64,000 nt of DNA from Ephydatia muelleri (GCA_013339895.1 JABACO010000004.1:7079582-7143581), one strand, 5' to 3'; numbered from the stretch's first letter, positions 1 through 11,447 are shown. The notes: generated by a model from the letters alone, not told the origin. Numbers and translations are program-made.

Positions 1-2
1 AG

Positions 3-767
3 GATCACATGAACAGCTGCAGCTTTGCCTCCAGAAATGAGAGCTCATACCCTTTTACTTCATCTAATAAATCCAGCGATCCTCTGATTCAGTCTCTAAA
101 TGCCCAACTCCTCAGTACTCAAGAAAGGATATCATCGATGTCACGAGATTTAGAGACACTCAAACTAGAAGTGCCCAACAAGCTACAGCCATTAGTAGAT
201 TCAGTTTCGAAAATAAGCTCCAGCGTACAAAGCCTACAAGCGAACTTTGAGGAAATTTCGTTATTGATCCAAACACTTCAGGCAGCGAGCTACAGTGGAG
301 TTTACATCTGGAAGATTCCGGACATCAGAAGGAGGAGGCAGGATGCGAGAACGGGGAAGATAACGTCACTGTACTCTGCTCCCTTCTACACCAGCAGACA
401 CGGCTACAAGATGTGCCTCCGCGTTTACCTGAATGGAGATGGGAGTGGCAAGGAGACACACCTCTCCTTCTTCTTGACCCTCATGAAGGGGGAGTACGAT
501 GCCCTCCTGCAGTGGCCCTTCTCTCTGCCCGTCACCTTGACGCTACTGGACCAGGACAAGAGGAGACACGTGATCCAATCGTTTCACCCGGAGCCAAGCA
601 GCTGTTCGTTTCAGAGGCCAAAAGAGGAGATGAATGTAGCTTCAGGATGCCCACGGTTTGCCCCGCTGAACGTGTTGGATAACTCCGCATACGTTAGGGA
701 CGATACAATGTTCCTCAAGTGCATCATCGACACCAGTGCATTGGAAGCTATGGATATGTTGAGCTAG
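3..767 (+). CDS. TRAF-like protein, 3' part (coiled coil + MATH/TRAF-C domain)
   Basis: This is the C-terminal part of a TNF-receptor-associated-factor-like adaptor. The frame is open to the window edge, so the Met at position 9 is probably internal and the RING and zinc-finger part lies outside. Residues about 30-95 (counted from that Met) are a coiled coil rich in L, I, S and Q. From about residue 97 a MATH/TRAF-C domain follows, with the hallmarks GVYIWKIPDI, SLYSAPFYTSRHGYKMCLR, VYLNGDGSGKETHLS and a LQWPF segment, then a C-terminal strand around DDTMFLKCIIDTS. In the family, coiled coil plus TRAF-C trimerise and bind receptor tails in the cytoplasm. The order and lengths match animal TRAF2/3/5-type C-termini. 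The whole part is read in one exon and ends with TAG at 765-767. Naming a particular TRAF is not possible from this fragment. Confidence 0.93.
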   Translation, partial: DHMNSCSFASRNESSYPFTSSNKSSDPLIQSLNAQLLSTQERISSMSRDLETLKLEVPNKLQPLVDSVSKISSSVQSLQANFEEISLLIQTLQAASYSGVYIWKIPDIRRRRQDARTGKITSLYSAPFYTSRHGYKMCLRVYLNGDGSGKETHLSFFLTLMKGEYDALLQWPFSLPVTLTLLDQDKRRHVIQSFHPEPSSCSFQRPKEEMNVASGCPRFAPLNVLDNSAYVRDDTMFLKCIIDTSALEAMDMLS

Positions 768-1406
768 CGTGTTCATACTGCCACCATGCATGACATGCAG
801 TGTATAGGTACCAATCATTATTATATAAGTGCTGCAACATTCATATTTATTTTGTCATTGCTATCCTGCTATACGTTGACCCTATCTAGGCAGTTGGATC
901 AGAACGCTGTACAGCTGCAGCCGCAAACTATAAAATGTGTCAGCTTGTTTATGCTGAACTGAATTGTATCATCATTATCGTATTATAGTATTCACTGTAT
1001 ACATGGATGAATATAATATGTATCTTCAGCTGGGGTACATATGTGGGACAGTTCCCGCGAAAATGTCCTATGTTTTATAACATTATAACTATAAAATGCT
1101 CTGCGCGTGAATCGTCGTAGCGTCCGAACGGTTAATGCTGTCGACTTCCTATTTTCACCACATGATGCCACACCATCTCTCTCTATGGATAAATCTAATA
1201 TTGTCTCTTAGCTCCACTCCCTGGGGAAAATACAAGAGGTCTTACCTCCGGGGGTTCAAAACATGAGTTTTCCCTGCAGGAGTGTCGGCATTGCCTCAAA
1301 TTCGGTTACCAGTTAGAGAAGCTCTTGAGGTACTTAAATATCTTTTTCGTTAATTTTTACTTCAATAGGTGATAAGATATTTGCTTTCTAAGTTAAGACA
1401 CATTTC

Positions 1407-1446
1407 CGCGGGTCGGGTCTAATATATGTATTAGACCCGACCCGCG
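1407..1446. repeat. Perfect 18-bp-arm palindrome with 4-nt loop
   Basis: The left arm CGCGGGTCGGGTCTAATA (1407-1424) is the exact reverse complement of 1429-1446, separated by TATG. The arms are much richer in GC than the surroundings. It could be a remnant of a small inverted-repeat element or an extruding hairpin. No gene lies close enough to call it a terminator. Confidence 0.9.
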
Positions 1447-1454
1447 AAACTAGC

Positions 1455-1945
1455 GCCAAAAATGTGCCAAATTGACGGCATGCCGAAATGCTTAATAGAT
1501 TCACGTAAGCTCTTAGACGTTCTAGGACGGGCTATGACGACGAGGCGTGGTATACATGGATGCATGGCACGCCTGGGCCGGGCGCGGATGTATAACATAT
1601 TCATGCACAGTGAATGGTAAATAGATCATGTAGACTCCTCATACGAGCTCACCTCAGAATATGTACTTCCATGCGGCCACGTATATCGCACGAATGTCAG
1701 CATAAAGCCAGAGAGTGGCGAAATTGACTGCATGTAAGCAACATTCTTATTGTTCTAAGACGCTCTGTAGTTGTAGGATGATGAAGGGCTGTGACAAACA
1801 TGGGCGCGGTAAGAATATTCACAGTCCAAATTTGGACTGCGCATGTATGATGCAATAATTAAGAAGTGACAAAAATAACATCAGCAGAAACTGTAGACAA
1901 CTTTACGCATTCATACTCAGCCAGGATGTACATATAACTCCTGTA
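1455..1945. mobile_element. Inverted-repeat (MITE-like) element, copy 1, rearranged
   Basis: Parts of this stretch match 5750-6120 in two orientations. The sequence around AAATTGACGGCATGCC and GACGACGAGG (about 1470-1600) matches the left part of the second copy directly. The sequence around GTGACAAACATGGGCGCGGT to GTAGACAACTTTACGCATTC (about 1790-1930) matches its right part as the reverse complement. No protein-coding capacity is seen. I infer a non-autonomous element family with internal inversion. Confidence 0.6.
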
Positions 1946-2830
1946 TTCGACACATACGAGCATTTAGATTCCATTTCATTTTTTTCAGCTTTCAGTGTTC
2001 TGGTATCTGAGGTCCTGTTTTATGTAACCAACTCCAGCCCTTAGCCAGGTTGTTAAGTGCTACATACAGAGAACACCACAGTACACAAACACAAACCCAT
2101 ACAATATCCCAATTTACAAAAATCTGAAGTCAGAATTCTTGTGACTTCCTTCTGGGAGTCATGTGGTATGATGACATCCCCATGACCTTCCTCCTTCCTG
2201 GTAGTCATGTGGATGTGATCATCAATTAGAGTATCACCATGTGATGTCATGATGTCATCGCACGGTCATACTGTCTGGAAGTGACATCATTGTGTGTTCC
2301 TTATGTCAGGAAGTCCGAGGCTGTCTTAACATGCATTGCATGGTCACATGTGCAGCTGATTAGAGGCTTGCCAAGTGTAGCCAGGGAGCAGTGTGGTGTT
2401 GTGAATTGCTTGAGGCCAATGTCCTGCAATGATGTGGATAAATGAGATGACACAATGTGGTGTCAAAAATATTTAAGGGCTCCATGGAAGCAATGCTGCA
2501 ACAAATTTAAGAGCCATAAAGTATTCTAGTCAATATTTATCACTTGCATCAGAAGGGAATCTGCCATGTTACACAAACACACATCCCCCAAGTGAAACCG
2601 AGTGTAGAAATAGCATAGCATAAGGGTTTTTGTTACATTCCATACTCTCGAATGGGGAAGTTTGCAGATATTGCGTTCGTTTAAAACAAACAACATCTGT
2701 GCACACATGCGAGTGAATGTTGTGACTTACAGTGGGTGTGAATGCATCCTAATTATTACGGGCAGGGTGGAGATGGATCATATCTGGGATTACATCTGTG
2801 TGTATCCAAAAGGAAGTGGATGGATGCATA

Positions 2831-2861
2831 GTGTGTGCATGTGCGTGTGCGTGTGTGTGTG

Positions 2862-2916
<55 letters not shown>

Positions 2917-2926
2917 ATGTGTATTG
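2831..2926. repeat. (GT)n microsatellite
   Basis: An almost pure GT run with occasional GC interruptions. Reading frames through it encode only CV/TH repeats. Confidence 0.95.
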
Positions 2927-3162
2927 TGTTTTGGATGCTTTTCTGGGAATGTTAGAAGCCACAGATCAGTACACATTGGGATATTATATGCATGAGTTTC
3001 TGTGTCTGCGGTTTCTTTTTGGCAGGTCGATATCTGTGCGAAGATCTTGAAAATGAGGACCTCAGTATTCAAACTGCTGACATACAAGAAGGTCAGCATG
3101 GTGCCTTACATTGAGGTGTGCATTGTATGGTGTTAAGGCACGTTGTGTTCAGAGGTGCAGTG

Positions 3163-3254
3163 TTTGTGTGTGTGTGTGTATGTGTGTGTGTATGTGTGTG
3201 TGTGTGTGTGGGTGTGTGTGTGTATGTGTGTGTGTGTGTCTGTGTCTGTGTCTG
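3163..3254. repeat. (GT)n microsatellite, interrupted
   Basis: GT dinucleotides interrupted by TATG and CTGT units. A similar shorter run lies at 4983-5035. Confidence 0.9.
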
Positions 3255-3543
3255 ACAGAGTTAAATTTGAAAATGAAGTGGAACCATTAGTAGTGAATAA
3301 GCTCAAAATTCATGGAGAATTTATTGCAGTGAGTCTACATGCTGCACATTCTTATGACATTGTCCAGTCACCAGTGTGGTCAGTCATGTGGCGTGTTTAT
3401 TGCCACGTGTATATAATTAGCAATATTTATGAGCACTACACTATTTACAGCTCATGAATAAAATTATCTATTTTTAGCAATCCCGTATTCCCATTACGAG
3501 CATGCATGCATGAGCCTGCAGATTTGTCAAGTTCCAATTGATC

Positions 3544-3688
3544 TCATTCCTCGCATCTCACTTCCTTCTCCTCACTAACTCTCCAACCTTCCCTTCCTCC
3601 CTCAACTCCCTCCCTTCTCCTCCCTCCCCTCCTCCTCCCTCCCCTCCCCTCCTCACCCCTCCCGCTTCCCTCCCCCTCCCTCCCTCCA
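3544..3688. repeat. Pyrimidine-rich (CCCTCC) tract
   Basis: An irregular C/T tract dominated by CCCTCC. Similar tracts occur at 5281-5392 and 6845-6890, and the perfect CCCT array at 8369-8578 belongs to the same sequence class. Confidence 0.85.
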
Positions 3689-3711
3689 CATTATTAGGAT
3701 TGATGTAATGG

Positions 3712-4760
3712 CATCTTTACAAGCATACACACTCAATAATATGATGTTCTCCAACAAAAAGCACATCTCGACAGACATGTGAGCCACATGTGACCCGTTT
3801 ATTGCACCCATCTCCATTACACCAGCCATAAATCACTTAGCCTGAGGCTGTGCTGATGTGGGTCAATAGCCTTCCTTATCCGCTCTGTTGAACACTTATT
3901 ACACTGTACTCGCCTCTATTCCCTGATTGGGAAGTTGCAATGTAATGAATTTAGGTTCTCTTTGTATTTTGGGAACTGGAATGGAACATTGCTACAGATG
4001 TGTGGAAATGGTATCGAAAAGGAACCTAGCGCCTACATTCTATTCTAAAATTTCCAATACGCACAATTGAAATGTAACACTGGCGTTGCTGATTAAAAAT
4101 TCAGCGCCTCATAACTCCTTGACAGATACTCCGATTCTCAGTGCGTAAGAAGCAATGTGTAGAGAACAATATTTCAGACTTCTGGAATGTATATATTAAA
4201 AAGCCTTTGGTCCCTTTTCGCGGAAACGATCCCGAATACATTTACATTGCCGTATGTCAGAGATGATGTCATTCCTTCTCAGTCTCCAAGTGAGCTAACC
4301 ATGGCTGCACTGGCCGATATCTTGTGGAAGGTGGGAGGGTGTGCTGAAGCAGTCGTGGGCACTGTGTGTATAATCCCAGGGGTTGTGTCGGGAAAAGTCT
4401 TAAATAGCTGGCTCTGTTTTCATGCACTCTGGCAGCAGCAGTGTCTGTGACCGCTCACTGATGGGGTTTGGCTAGCCTTCGTTAGTTGTCATGGTTACCA
4501 CTGTATCTTTTTTGGTTAGCTAGCTGTGTACAGCTTTGCCTCAAGAGAATGTCTCCATGGATTTATTGTATCACATCTTCATGAGGTATAAGGCATCCAG
4601 GAAGCATGCTGGCATGTATTGTATTATGCTTCTGTCCTAATATGCACCCTAGCAACCATTGTTACACATGTACACACAAGAGGTTTTCTATATAATTCCA
4701 GGATGGTGGCTTAGGTGGGACAATTGTCTCTGTCATTCTGTCAAGAACTATTGACAAGTG
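3712..4760. repeat. Segmental duplication, copy 1
   Basis: Several blocks here recur in the same order and orientation at 6886-7985. Examples are TTTACAAGCATACA followed by GATGTTCTCC (3715/6889), CTCCAAGTGAGCTAACCATGG (4285/7448), a block beginning GCACTGGCCGATATCTTGTG (4308/7473), and CATTCTGTCAAGAACTATT (4735/7960). No protein is recognisable in either copy. I infer a direct duplication offset by about 3.2 kb. Confidence 0.8.
4066..4235. repeat. Dispersed repeat, copy 1 (partner at 57,972-58,170)
   Basis: Shares GACAGATACTCCGATTCTCA, AGAAGCAATGTGT and GGAAACGATC in the same order with 57,972-58,170, more than 50 kb away inside an intron of the kinase gene. Probably a transposon fragment; no coding motif is recognised. 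Confidence 0.75.
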
Positions 4761-4982
4761 AGGAGCACCCTTAACCCTTTAACCATGAAGGTAGTCATAT
4801 CAACCAGGGGTGCATGTGCTGAAGCAGTCACCGCTGCTGTCATGCACGTGCATGTGTGCTATGTCTATATATAGCTCAGGGGTCACATAATCTCTGTACA
4901 TATTGTGTGCAGTTATGCATCCTGTAGGATGAACCTGGAAAGTGCGGATTTTAAAAGAAGAACTTCATGTGTGTACAAATGA

Positions 4983-5035
4983 GTGTGTGTGTGTGTATGT
5001 GTGTGTGTATGTGTGTGTGCTTGTGTCTGTGTGTA
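4983..5035. repeat. (GT)n microsatellite
   Basis: A short GT run with TATG interruptions. Confidence 0.85.
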
Positions 5036-5280
5036 GTCTTGCTCAGGAGCTTTTCACTGGAATCATAGCCATAAGCGTATTTTGCAACATGCTACAAGTA
5101 TTCCATTATCTGTAAAGATGTTATTGTGCAATATGTGCTCTGCAGAATGGCTTTAGTGTTATGAGCCTTTAAAGTAGGTTGATGGATGCCCTCACAACAA
5201 AAAACACTTTGATTGTGTGATTGGTCAGTTTGTATATGCACCTGTATTTTGTACTTGTGCGTGTGTGTATAACTGTGTTA

Positions 5281-5392
5281 GCCCTTACTGTTCCTCCCTC
5301 TCTCCCTCATCCTTCCCTCTCTCCCTTGCCACTCCTTACCTTCCTTCCCTCGTCTCTCTCTCCCTCCCCTCCTCTCTCCTTCCCTCCTTTAT
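5281..5392. repeat. Pyrimidine-rich (CT/CCCT) tract
   Basis: An irregular run of TCCCTCTCTCCC-type sequence. An open frame crosses it but encodes only low-complexity S/P/L. Confidence 0.8.
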
Positions 5393-5749
5393 AGAATTCG
5401 AAAGGACATGGATAAAATGGAATGAAGTCTAATCGGAGCCCATGGCTACTATACCCAGGTGACTTGTATATGGATGAATAGATGTATTTTCATGCTTTGC
5501 TTGCATAACTCCCTACCCCATACCTTCTGCGTGGAGACATGCAGGCATCAAGCTGGGGTAAGTGATAAAGGCTTAGGGCAGCTATTAGAGGGGCTAGCCA
5601 TATAGCTAGCATCGGCTGCTCTGTATCTCAGCTGATGAGATGACAGGGCGTGTCAGTTTGTTCTGGCCAGTGACATATCTTTGTGCAGCAACTATAGTCA
5701 CTGAAGCCAATTTAAGCTATATATGCATTGAGTGCCAGCCAGCCGGAGA

Positions 5750-6120
5750 GGCCAAATTGACGGCATGCCAAAGGGCTTAATTGATTCATGTAAGCATCAT
5801 TGCTATTGCTCTTAGACGATCTGCAATTCTAGGATGGGCTGTGACGACAAGGACTGGTAAGCTAAGACGGATACTTCGAATGGACAATAGCAAACATGAT
5901 TGCGCTCGATGCATATGGATGCATGCACGCCTCGGCCGGGAGCAGATGTGTAAATCCTGGATGAGCATGAATGCGTAAAGATGTCTACATTCATCCCAAG
6001 CATAACTTAATTGCAGCGATCAAGCGCAATGAAATTTGGTATTGATGTTATTTTTACCACTTCTTAATTATTGCATCATACCAATGAATATTCTCACCGC
6101 GCCCATGTTTGTCACAGCCT
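5750..6120. mobile_element. Inverted-repeat (MITE-like) element, copy 2
   Basis: The left part starts near GCCAAATTGACGGCATGCCA. The right part ends near CACCGCGCCCATGTTTGTCA and is the reverse complement of a segment of copy 1 (1455-1945). No coding capacity. The two copies define a family but not exact ends. Confidence 0.6.
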
Positions 6121-6885
6121 GTAATTTGTCATATTTTGAATGATGTAAGGAAAGGAAGGGGAATATCAGATAACAATGTATACATGCATTATACGTGACA
6201 CAACTGGGCTTTTTAGTTTTCCGGTTATTGGTCAAAACAAAGGTTTGCATCGAAATGTGGCTACTTAAAAATACAGCACCTTTTATAGGCAGTCCAATGT
6301 TCAATGCGTTTAGAAGAGCACATACTGTTCAGAATGATAGAAAGTACCAAAACAAAGCAGAAGCTCAATTTGGTTTTACTGACGACCATATAAATGTACA
6401 TGCAGGTATATAACACCAATGTGAACTCATTACTGTGATGTCATGCAGTCTACAAGTTCAGAGGATAATCATGTTCCTTGCAATCAAAAAGTCACATGAG
6501 ACCTCAGATAGTATGTATATGTACATGTATGGACATAATGAATAATATTACTTGCCTGTTTGTTCCCATTCCTGCACGTCTGTATCAATGAATGTTGGAT
6601 TGTATCAATGAATGCACTACACGTGCACGTGGCAAGCTACCTTGCATCATCACCACTTGACTGGGGCGTGATCAGGATGTGGTGTCGTGATGTCTGAGAA
6701 AATGCAAACGTGTAGCCATGCAAAAAATAGCTCTTGCATCATCCATGACCTTTAGAAGCAATGGGCACTTTTAAATTTAGATTTCTGTTTTCACTATTTA
6801 ATTGTATACATGTACATGTACATGCATAAAGGGAGAATGTTCACTTCTCACAACTTCCCTCCCTTTCTCCCTTCTCCCCTCCCTA

Positions 6886-7985
6886 CATCTTTACAAGCAT
6901 ACATCTGATGTTCTCCACCCAGAAGCACATCTCCACAGTCATGTGAGCCACATGTGATCCCTTGGCTCCTCCTCTCCTCCCCAGGGCCCATAATTGGGAG
7001 CATAATTGTGTACTTTTCTCACCATACTGACATTTAAGCCCAATCCTCCAGCGCTTTAAGTCGTTTAGTTTAACCACAGCAAATTATCTGTTTTTCATAG
7101 CCATACATGTACATGTACATGTACATGTAAATCAGTGGAATTGTGACTACAATCAAATGACCATTAGAGAGCAACATTACAGCTGTAGTGTATTGACTTT
7201 TTTTGAAAGCATGCATGAATGAATTGAGTGGATAATGTGAAGGGTCTAGGTGACCAGCTTCATATCAGTGAATATGTAATCTGGTCATGATGGCATGAAT
7301 TGTAGGGTTTAATTAAATATTGCCCTGCCCAACTGCTGATGTGGTCCCAAGGCACATGGTTTTGTCCCACTGCATATGATGGCTGAGGTTATATCCGGTC
7401 CATCTTAAATCTACTTCAGTACATTCCTCCGCAGTCCCCAGGCCTCTCCAAGTGAGCTAACCATGGTGCTGTGTTCTGCACTGGCCGATATCTTGTGGAA
7501 GGTGGGAGGGTGTGCTGAATTTGTCGTGGCACTCTGTATGTGATGGCGGGGGTTGTGGCGGGAAAAGTCTTTATAGCTGGTCTGTTTTCAGGAATTCCAA
7601 GCACTCTGGCAGCAGCAGTGTCTGTGACCCGCTCACTGATTGGGTTTGGCTAGCCTTTGTTAGTTGTCATGGTTATCACGGTACCTTTTTAGTAGCAGGC
7701 TATGTACAGCCTTGTTTCCATGGATCACACATTCATGAGGCAAGTTGTGGGGATGGGTTATGATGTAATGACAACATGACATCACCTGACATCTGATGGT
7801 GTGAGTTTACAAAAGCTGTACATGCACTTGTTTACATTCTGCTTTCTGTAGAGCACATTCTTGGATACTTGTACACTGTTACTGTGTATAATGAGGTATC
7901 CATGGCTATAGTTCCAGGATGATGGTTCCAGTGGGTGTGTCCTCCTAACTGTCTCTGCCATTCTGTCAAGAACTATTCACAAGTG
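6886..7985. repeat. Segmental duplication, copy 2
   Basis: The partner of 3712-4760, with many substitutions and small indels but the same block order. The longest shared blocks surround GCACTGGCCGATATCTTGTG and CACTCTGGCAGCAGCAGTGT. Confidence 0.8.
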
Positions 7986-8368
7986 AGATATAGATGTTGT
8001 CATAGCAACAGCTGCAGCTGTGCATGTTGTGGCATGCTGTTGCTGCTTGTTAAAAGTCTTCGGATTATGCTATGCTATAATAGAACTGGAATTTTGAATA
8101 GACGGTACAACATGCAGTTGTACTAGTGCTTATTATGTACACTTGCAGATATATTTGTACAAATATTGTACTGACTGATGTCACATATGGTACAGTATGA
8201 TGAGGAAGATTACCAAATCATTTTGTTGTTTTATTGTATATGGAATTATTAATTTCTATGTATTGGTTAGTGCAATATCAGAGATGTTGCAATACATGTG
8301 GCAATACACATGATTGGTCTGCTTGCAAACCTGCTCATACTTGCGCACAATTAATGTCTATAAGTGTA

Positions 8369-8578
8369 CCCCTCCCTCCCTCCCTCCCTCCCTCCCTCCC
8401 TCCCTCCCTCCCTCCCTCCCTCCCTCCCTCCCTCCCTCCCTCCCTCCCTCCCTCCCTCCCTCCCTCCCTCCCTCCCTCCCTCCCTCCCTCCCTCCCTCCC
8501 TCCCTCCCTCCCTCCCTCCCTCCCTCCCTCCCTCCCTCCCTCCCTCCCTCCCTCCCTCCCTCCCTCCCTCCCTCCCTC
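8369..8578. repeat. Pure (CCCT)n tetranucleotide array, about 52 units
   Basis: About 210 bp of uninterrupted CCCT with no visible variant. Open frames through it encode LPPS repeats on one strand and REGG repeats on the other, and are artefacts. The G-rich strand (AGGG)n has the form expected for stacked G-quadruplexes. Confidence 0.97.
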
Positions 8579-8914
8579 GGGTGGAACTTTAAAATATTGA
8601 ATTTCTCATGTCTGTTCATGTATTAATACAATGCAATATGGTAGGGGGTCATGTGTGAGTACCTTTAGGTAACTGCTTTGTTTGAGGAGTCTGCGCTCCT
8701 TAGCGCTTCTGCGATGTGTACACTGTAGTATGCTCACAAGTAAATTCATCTCCAGCTGCCTTTTACTGCTTCTTATAAAAACAACTCGTGGAATCAATTC
8801 GTGATTTTCAGTTGATTTTCCTGGTACAAAATGTTTACATTTTGCACCAGAATGTGAGTGAAAAACTATTTGGAAATCAAGAATTGATTGACTCATTTTA
8901 TTTTGCTGTGAATC

Positions 8915-9805
8915 AATTAAGGCTTAATTGGATCGGATCCGAATTCGGATATCCTATCCGAAAGGTCAACGGATCGGATTCAGTTGTTGCATTTATCATT
9001 CAGATTGATGTTTCAAAGTCGGAACAGAATCGGATTATAGCCCGCCCAATCCCATCCGATGCTGACAGAATAAATTAAATTAACACGCATATCAGAATAT
9101 CCGGTGATCTCGGACTGAGAGAAAGCAGCCATTTTTTTCAAGATTCAACAGTCCGCGTGCGTTTAGTATTTTTGGCAAAAGTTGGTTGTGTGTGAAATTA
9201 ACGTAGGCTTTTATTTCTTCCCTTTTTTGTACTAAATGCTTTGTTTTTTATTGCCACCGCCCTCTTCAAATTCGGGCATTTCCCCCTTGCTCGCTTTATA
9301 TATGGGGTGTGCGTTTTTTTTTTTTCTTTTACAAGCATTGGTTTCATTTCTCATGTAGGTTCGAGACAGGTTAGCTAGAACCATTAATCCAACCAAGTTT
9401 GGGGTCGTCAGAATGTAATCTTATAATATTGTGCAAGGATAGTAAAGTTACAAGTAAAACATTCTCTTTGAGAAATAGAGTAGGATGTAGGATTGGTCTG
9501 TGGTGTAAAAACAAAACACTGGATTTGGTACAACCACATGCAAGGAAAACTGTCCTACATTTTAGCAGAACAGTCTTCATTGCATGCGCTTGATAAAAAA
9601 CCACGCCCACAACGCTAAATCCAACATATGTAGGACCCACTACCGTGGATCCAGATATTGGGATATCCATATCCGTTACCTTCAGATTCAGATAATGTAC
9701 CCTGGATCCGTCTGCTAAATCAGATCAGATTCAGATTCACGCCTTAACTAAACAGACCAGATCCGATTATAATGCCGAATCTGATATCTGATCTGATCTG
9801 TTAAA
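8915..9805. mobile_element. Non-autonomous DNA element with ATCGGAT/CAGAT subterminal repeats
   Basis: Both ends are crowded with short related motifs. The left end (8930-9065) has GGATCGGATCCGAATTCGGA and CGGATCGGATTC. The right end (9650-9800) has the same kind of motif reversed, such as AGATCCGATTATAATGCCG and repeated CTGATCTGAT. TTAAGGC near the left end recurs inverted at the right. Such subterminal arrays are typical of hAT-type non-autonomous elements. No ORF inside looks like a transposase. Exact termini are not resolved. Confidence 0.55.
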
Positions 9806-11211
9806 GCTTTAGTATCGATCTTCCTAAACTCCCTTCAAGCACCGCAAAACGAGGTACGAAATAACGATAGCCTAGCCTCGTACCAAGATCCGCAACGTCA
9901 CAGCATAGATATGTCACCAATCAGAATGCAGGTATGATGTGCAAAATTACATTTGTCGTGGTAATAACGAGCGGAAAATTAAACAGTGCAATCTCATCAG
10001 GAAGGATGATTATCTTGGCCATATACAGAGGCTGGGGGGGGGGCACACTCGGACCATTTCTCAGTCCGAGTAAATCCATCCTAAGTTTGTCTACGCGTGT
10101 GGCTTTCTGAAAAACGTACATGTGCTCTAGCTAGTCTACCTCACAAGCATCAGTGTGCTTACCCGACCACCAGGATCTGAAGTAGACAAGTACCACAATG
10201 TTCAGTGGTGTACTGATGAGGGTAGGAGGGCACGAGCGGTACACTAGAAGGGGCGGCATTTTGGCGAATAACCGTATTAAAGGCCACTGAATAAAAGTAT
10301 CCATCCGGCTTTTTGTACGTGTAATTAATACGCGTATTTGCCCGGGTGATATAATTTTTTTTATCACGTGACTTAATTAGTGAATTAAGTAAGAGATGTC
10401 TTGGTATTGAAAGGAATATTAATGCAATTATCATGTATCTATGTACCACGAAGGAAACAAAAGCTGTGAACAAATTGAGACACTAAGTTATGGAGAACGA
10501 AACAAAAATGTAACGATCGTAATGGATCTGCCTTTTGGACTCCAGACTCTGATCTTAATGCACCCATGGCAGAGCACAGTAAGGGATGATCACTATAGCA
10601 CCAAGTCATCCATGGGAAGAGCTCAGAAAATCGTACATTGCATTCATCCAGAAGCATTTGCCGAGAAACTACATTCTTCAAATCAATGTTCATATACAGA
10701 CATAATCATCTTTGCATTCCTATGCTCCTCAGCACAGCAACGTAAACCATACCACCTTCTCAACCCTATATTGACAGGCAACACCAAGTTAGTGAGAGAG
10801 AAAAAATCAGATTCCTTCATTTTTACAATCCGCTACCAATGTAGGGTTATAATTTTATGGGTGGGTTTTCATATGCGACTGCCTGGACAGAATAGAATAG
10901 AGACAACCCAGAGGTCATCTTTTACCGAGACCTCTACGCGTAGTTTGGAACTGGTGCTGATCTCGTGCGTAAAAAAAGAATGCACAATCTCCAACTTACA
11001 AGAAAACAGAGAACTTGAGAGCTATGCGTGTGTATGTTTGATATATTTGTTGTGGTCATGATTGGATCAGTTAACCCATCGACCTATTCTAGACCGGTAC
11101 ACCTAGATTTAATCCACGATTTCAATTCTCCAATACCTCATAATCAGCTCTGAGTTGCAAAAGTAGCGTTATACACATTGCGACGCCAAGCGCATACTGC
11201 ATACCGAAGTG
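9806..11211. other. No recognisable gene
   Basis: A 206-codon open frame on + (10,441-11,061) and shorter ones on - cross this stretch. None shows a domain, repeat, signal peptide or compositional bias that supports coding. I see no other structure. Confidence 0.4.
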
Positions 11212-11273
11212 GTCTCGTACCCAGATCCAAATGTGCGTAACTCGTTACGTACATTTGGGTCTGGGTACGAGAC
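11212..11273. repeat. 62-bp near-perfect palindrome (30-bp arms, 2-nt centre)
   Basis: The left arm 11,212-11,241 begins GTCTCGTACCCAGA. The right arm 11,244-11,273 is its reverse complement with two mismatches; the centre is TC. The end motif GTCTCGTACCCAGA recurs at 63,480-63,495, and a relative (CCTCGTACCAAGATCC) at about 9876, which suggests a dispersed inverted-repeat family. The palindrome lies 105 bp upstream of the start codon of the Ig-FN3 gene, so an effect on its promoter is possible but unproven. Confidence 0.9.
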
Positions 11274-11377
11274 TAATACCGGTAAAATGACGCAATGCCT
11301 ATATATAGAACATGGGAACAAGATAAAAGCAGAGATAGTAGTACCATATTATCTCTGTGACCAATCATAGTTGAACA

Positions 11378-11447
11378 ATGGATTACCCGCTTTGTCTTAT
11401 TGTGACGTCACTCTTCCTCGTCTTTCTGGGTCCGGGAGTTACTTCAG
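11378..11447 (+). CDS. Exon 1 of the Ig-FN3 gene (signal peptide)
   Basis: Starts at ATG in ACAATGG and encodes a short N-region, a long hydrophobic core and a GPGVTS cleavage-like region, leaving one base. It ends exactly at the TTCAG target duplication of the inserted transposon. The next two bases are GC, supplied by the transposon end, so splicing here would need a GC donor. The intact sequence after the right-hand TTCAG copy (13,555) also begins GCAAGA, a plausible original GC-AG donor. Confidence 0.65.

Larger units (their letters stand above)
768..2830. other. No gene seen; 3' flank of the TRAF-like gene with dispersed repeats
   Basis: I find no reading frame with recognisable protein features. 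The stretch holds a perfect hairpin (1407-1446) and an inverted-repeat element (about 1455-1945), listed separately. The rest looks like ordinary intergenic DNA. Confidence 0.5.

Noticed and set aside
413..682. 89-codon open frame on +
   Set aside because: Shadow frame inside the TRAF/MATH coding region.
2662..3099. Open frames through the GT repeat on both strands
   Set aside because: Low-complexity CV/TH translations of a microsatellite; no other support.
8234..8626. Open frames with LPPS or REGG repeats
   Set aside because: Direct consequence of the CCCT array, which is open in all frames.
10441..11061. 206-codon open frame on +
   Set aside because: No domain, no compositional bias, no splice or start context; composition is like translated non-coding DNA.
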